Assembly: GCA_913061385.1 (NCBI GenBank)
Contig: CAJXTM010000212.1
Location: 1-6,681, forward strand
DNA length: 6,681 nt
Direction of reading: 5' to 3'
Source: an uncultured Rhodopirellula sp.
GTDB taxonomy: Bacteria > Planctomycetota > Planctomycetia > Pirellulales > Pirellulaceae
Below are positions 6,614 through 6,681 of this stretch, piece by piece (positions within the stretch are counted from its first letter, which is position 1; each line of letters starts with the position of its first letter). Below the pieces are notes generated by a model that was not told the DNA's origin, made no database searches, and was given only the letters and a program-made list of their open reading frames with translations. The position numbers and the translations under genes were made by a program.

Positions 6614-6681
6614 GGTTCAGGAGTCATGGTTCAGGAGTCATGGTTCAGGAGTCATGGTTCAGGAGTCATGGTTCAGGAGTC
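6614..6681. repeat. Perfect 14-bp tandem repeat, running off the window
   Basis: The unit GGTTCAGGAGTCAT occurs four complete times (6614-6627, 6628-6641, 6642-6655, 6656-6669) plus 12 bases of a fifth copy, with no mismatch. Perfect identity suggests recent slippage or expansion, or active homogenisation. The unit is not a multiple of three, so if read as protein the period would be 42 bases; all three plus-strand frames are open through it, while the minus strand has frequent TGA codons. The unit has imperfect dyad symmetry (TG..TC..GA..CA). Whether it is an intergenic minisatellite or part of a gene cannot be judged, because the window ends inside it. Confidence 0.95.

Overview
The window looks like a stretch of bacterial chromosome, most plausibly from a planctomycete. 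This is an inference from gene content and style: the start of a Hanks-type Ser/Thr kinase, a UDP-glucose dehydrogenase that reads like the animal enzyme, futalosine-pathway menaquinone genes, weak or absent Shine-Dalgarno sites, one clear TTG start, and long non-coding gaps. No rRNA, tRNA, CRISPR array, insertion sequence or phage gene is visible.

Layout. Minus strand, left side: the first 127 codons of a Ser/Thr protein kinase (1-383, running off the left edge), a 366-base gap with a possible terminator, then a Gfo/Idh/MocA-type NAD(P)-dependent oxidoreductase (750-1853). A 449-base non-coding region containing a G-rich tract separates this gene from the divergent plus-strand block. Plus strand: UDP-glucose 6-dehydrogenase (2303-3718), with a strong hairpin over its stop codon; a 218-base gap with an inverted repeat; then tsaD (3937-4959), mqnB (5035-5703, TTG start) and mqnD (5731-6597). 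The right edge is a perfect 14-bp tandem repeat (6614-6681) that continues to the last base.

How the genes work together. mqnB and mqnD are two steps of the futalosine route to menaquinone and are probably co-transcribed, possibly with tsaD, which makes the universal t6A tRNA modification. UDP-glucose dehydrogenase supplies UDP-glucuronate for polysaccharide or glycoconjugate synthesis. The oxidoreductase is of a sugar-acting family, but no shared pathway can be shown. The kinase fragment is a separate signalling gene.

No convincing new multi-gene system is visible. The points most worth a second look are the terminal 14-bp repeat, the animal-type UDP-glucose dehydrogenase, the hairpin that places the ugd stop codon in its loop, and a kinase N-lobe that seems to lack the alpha-C glutamate.
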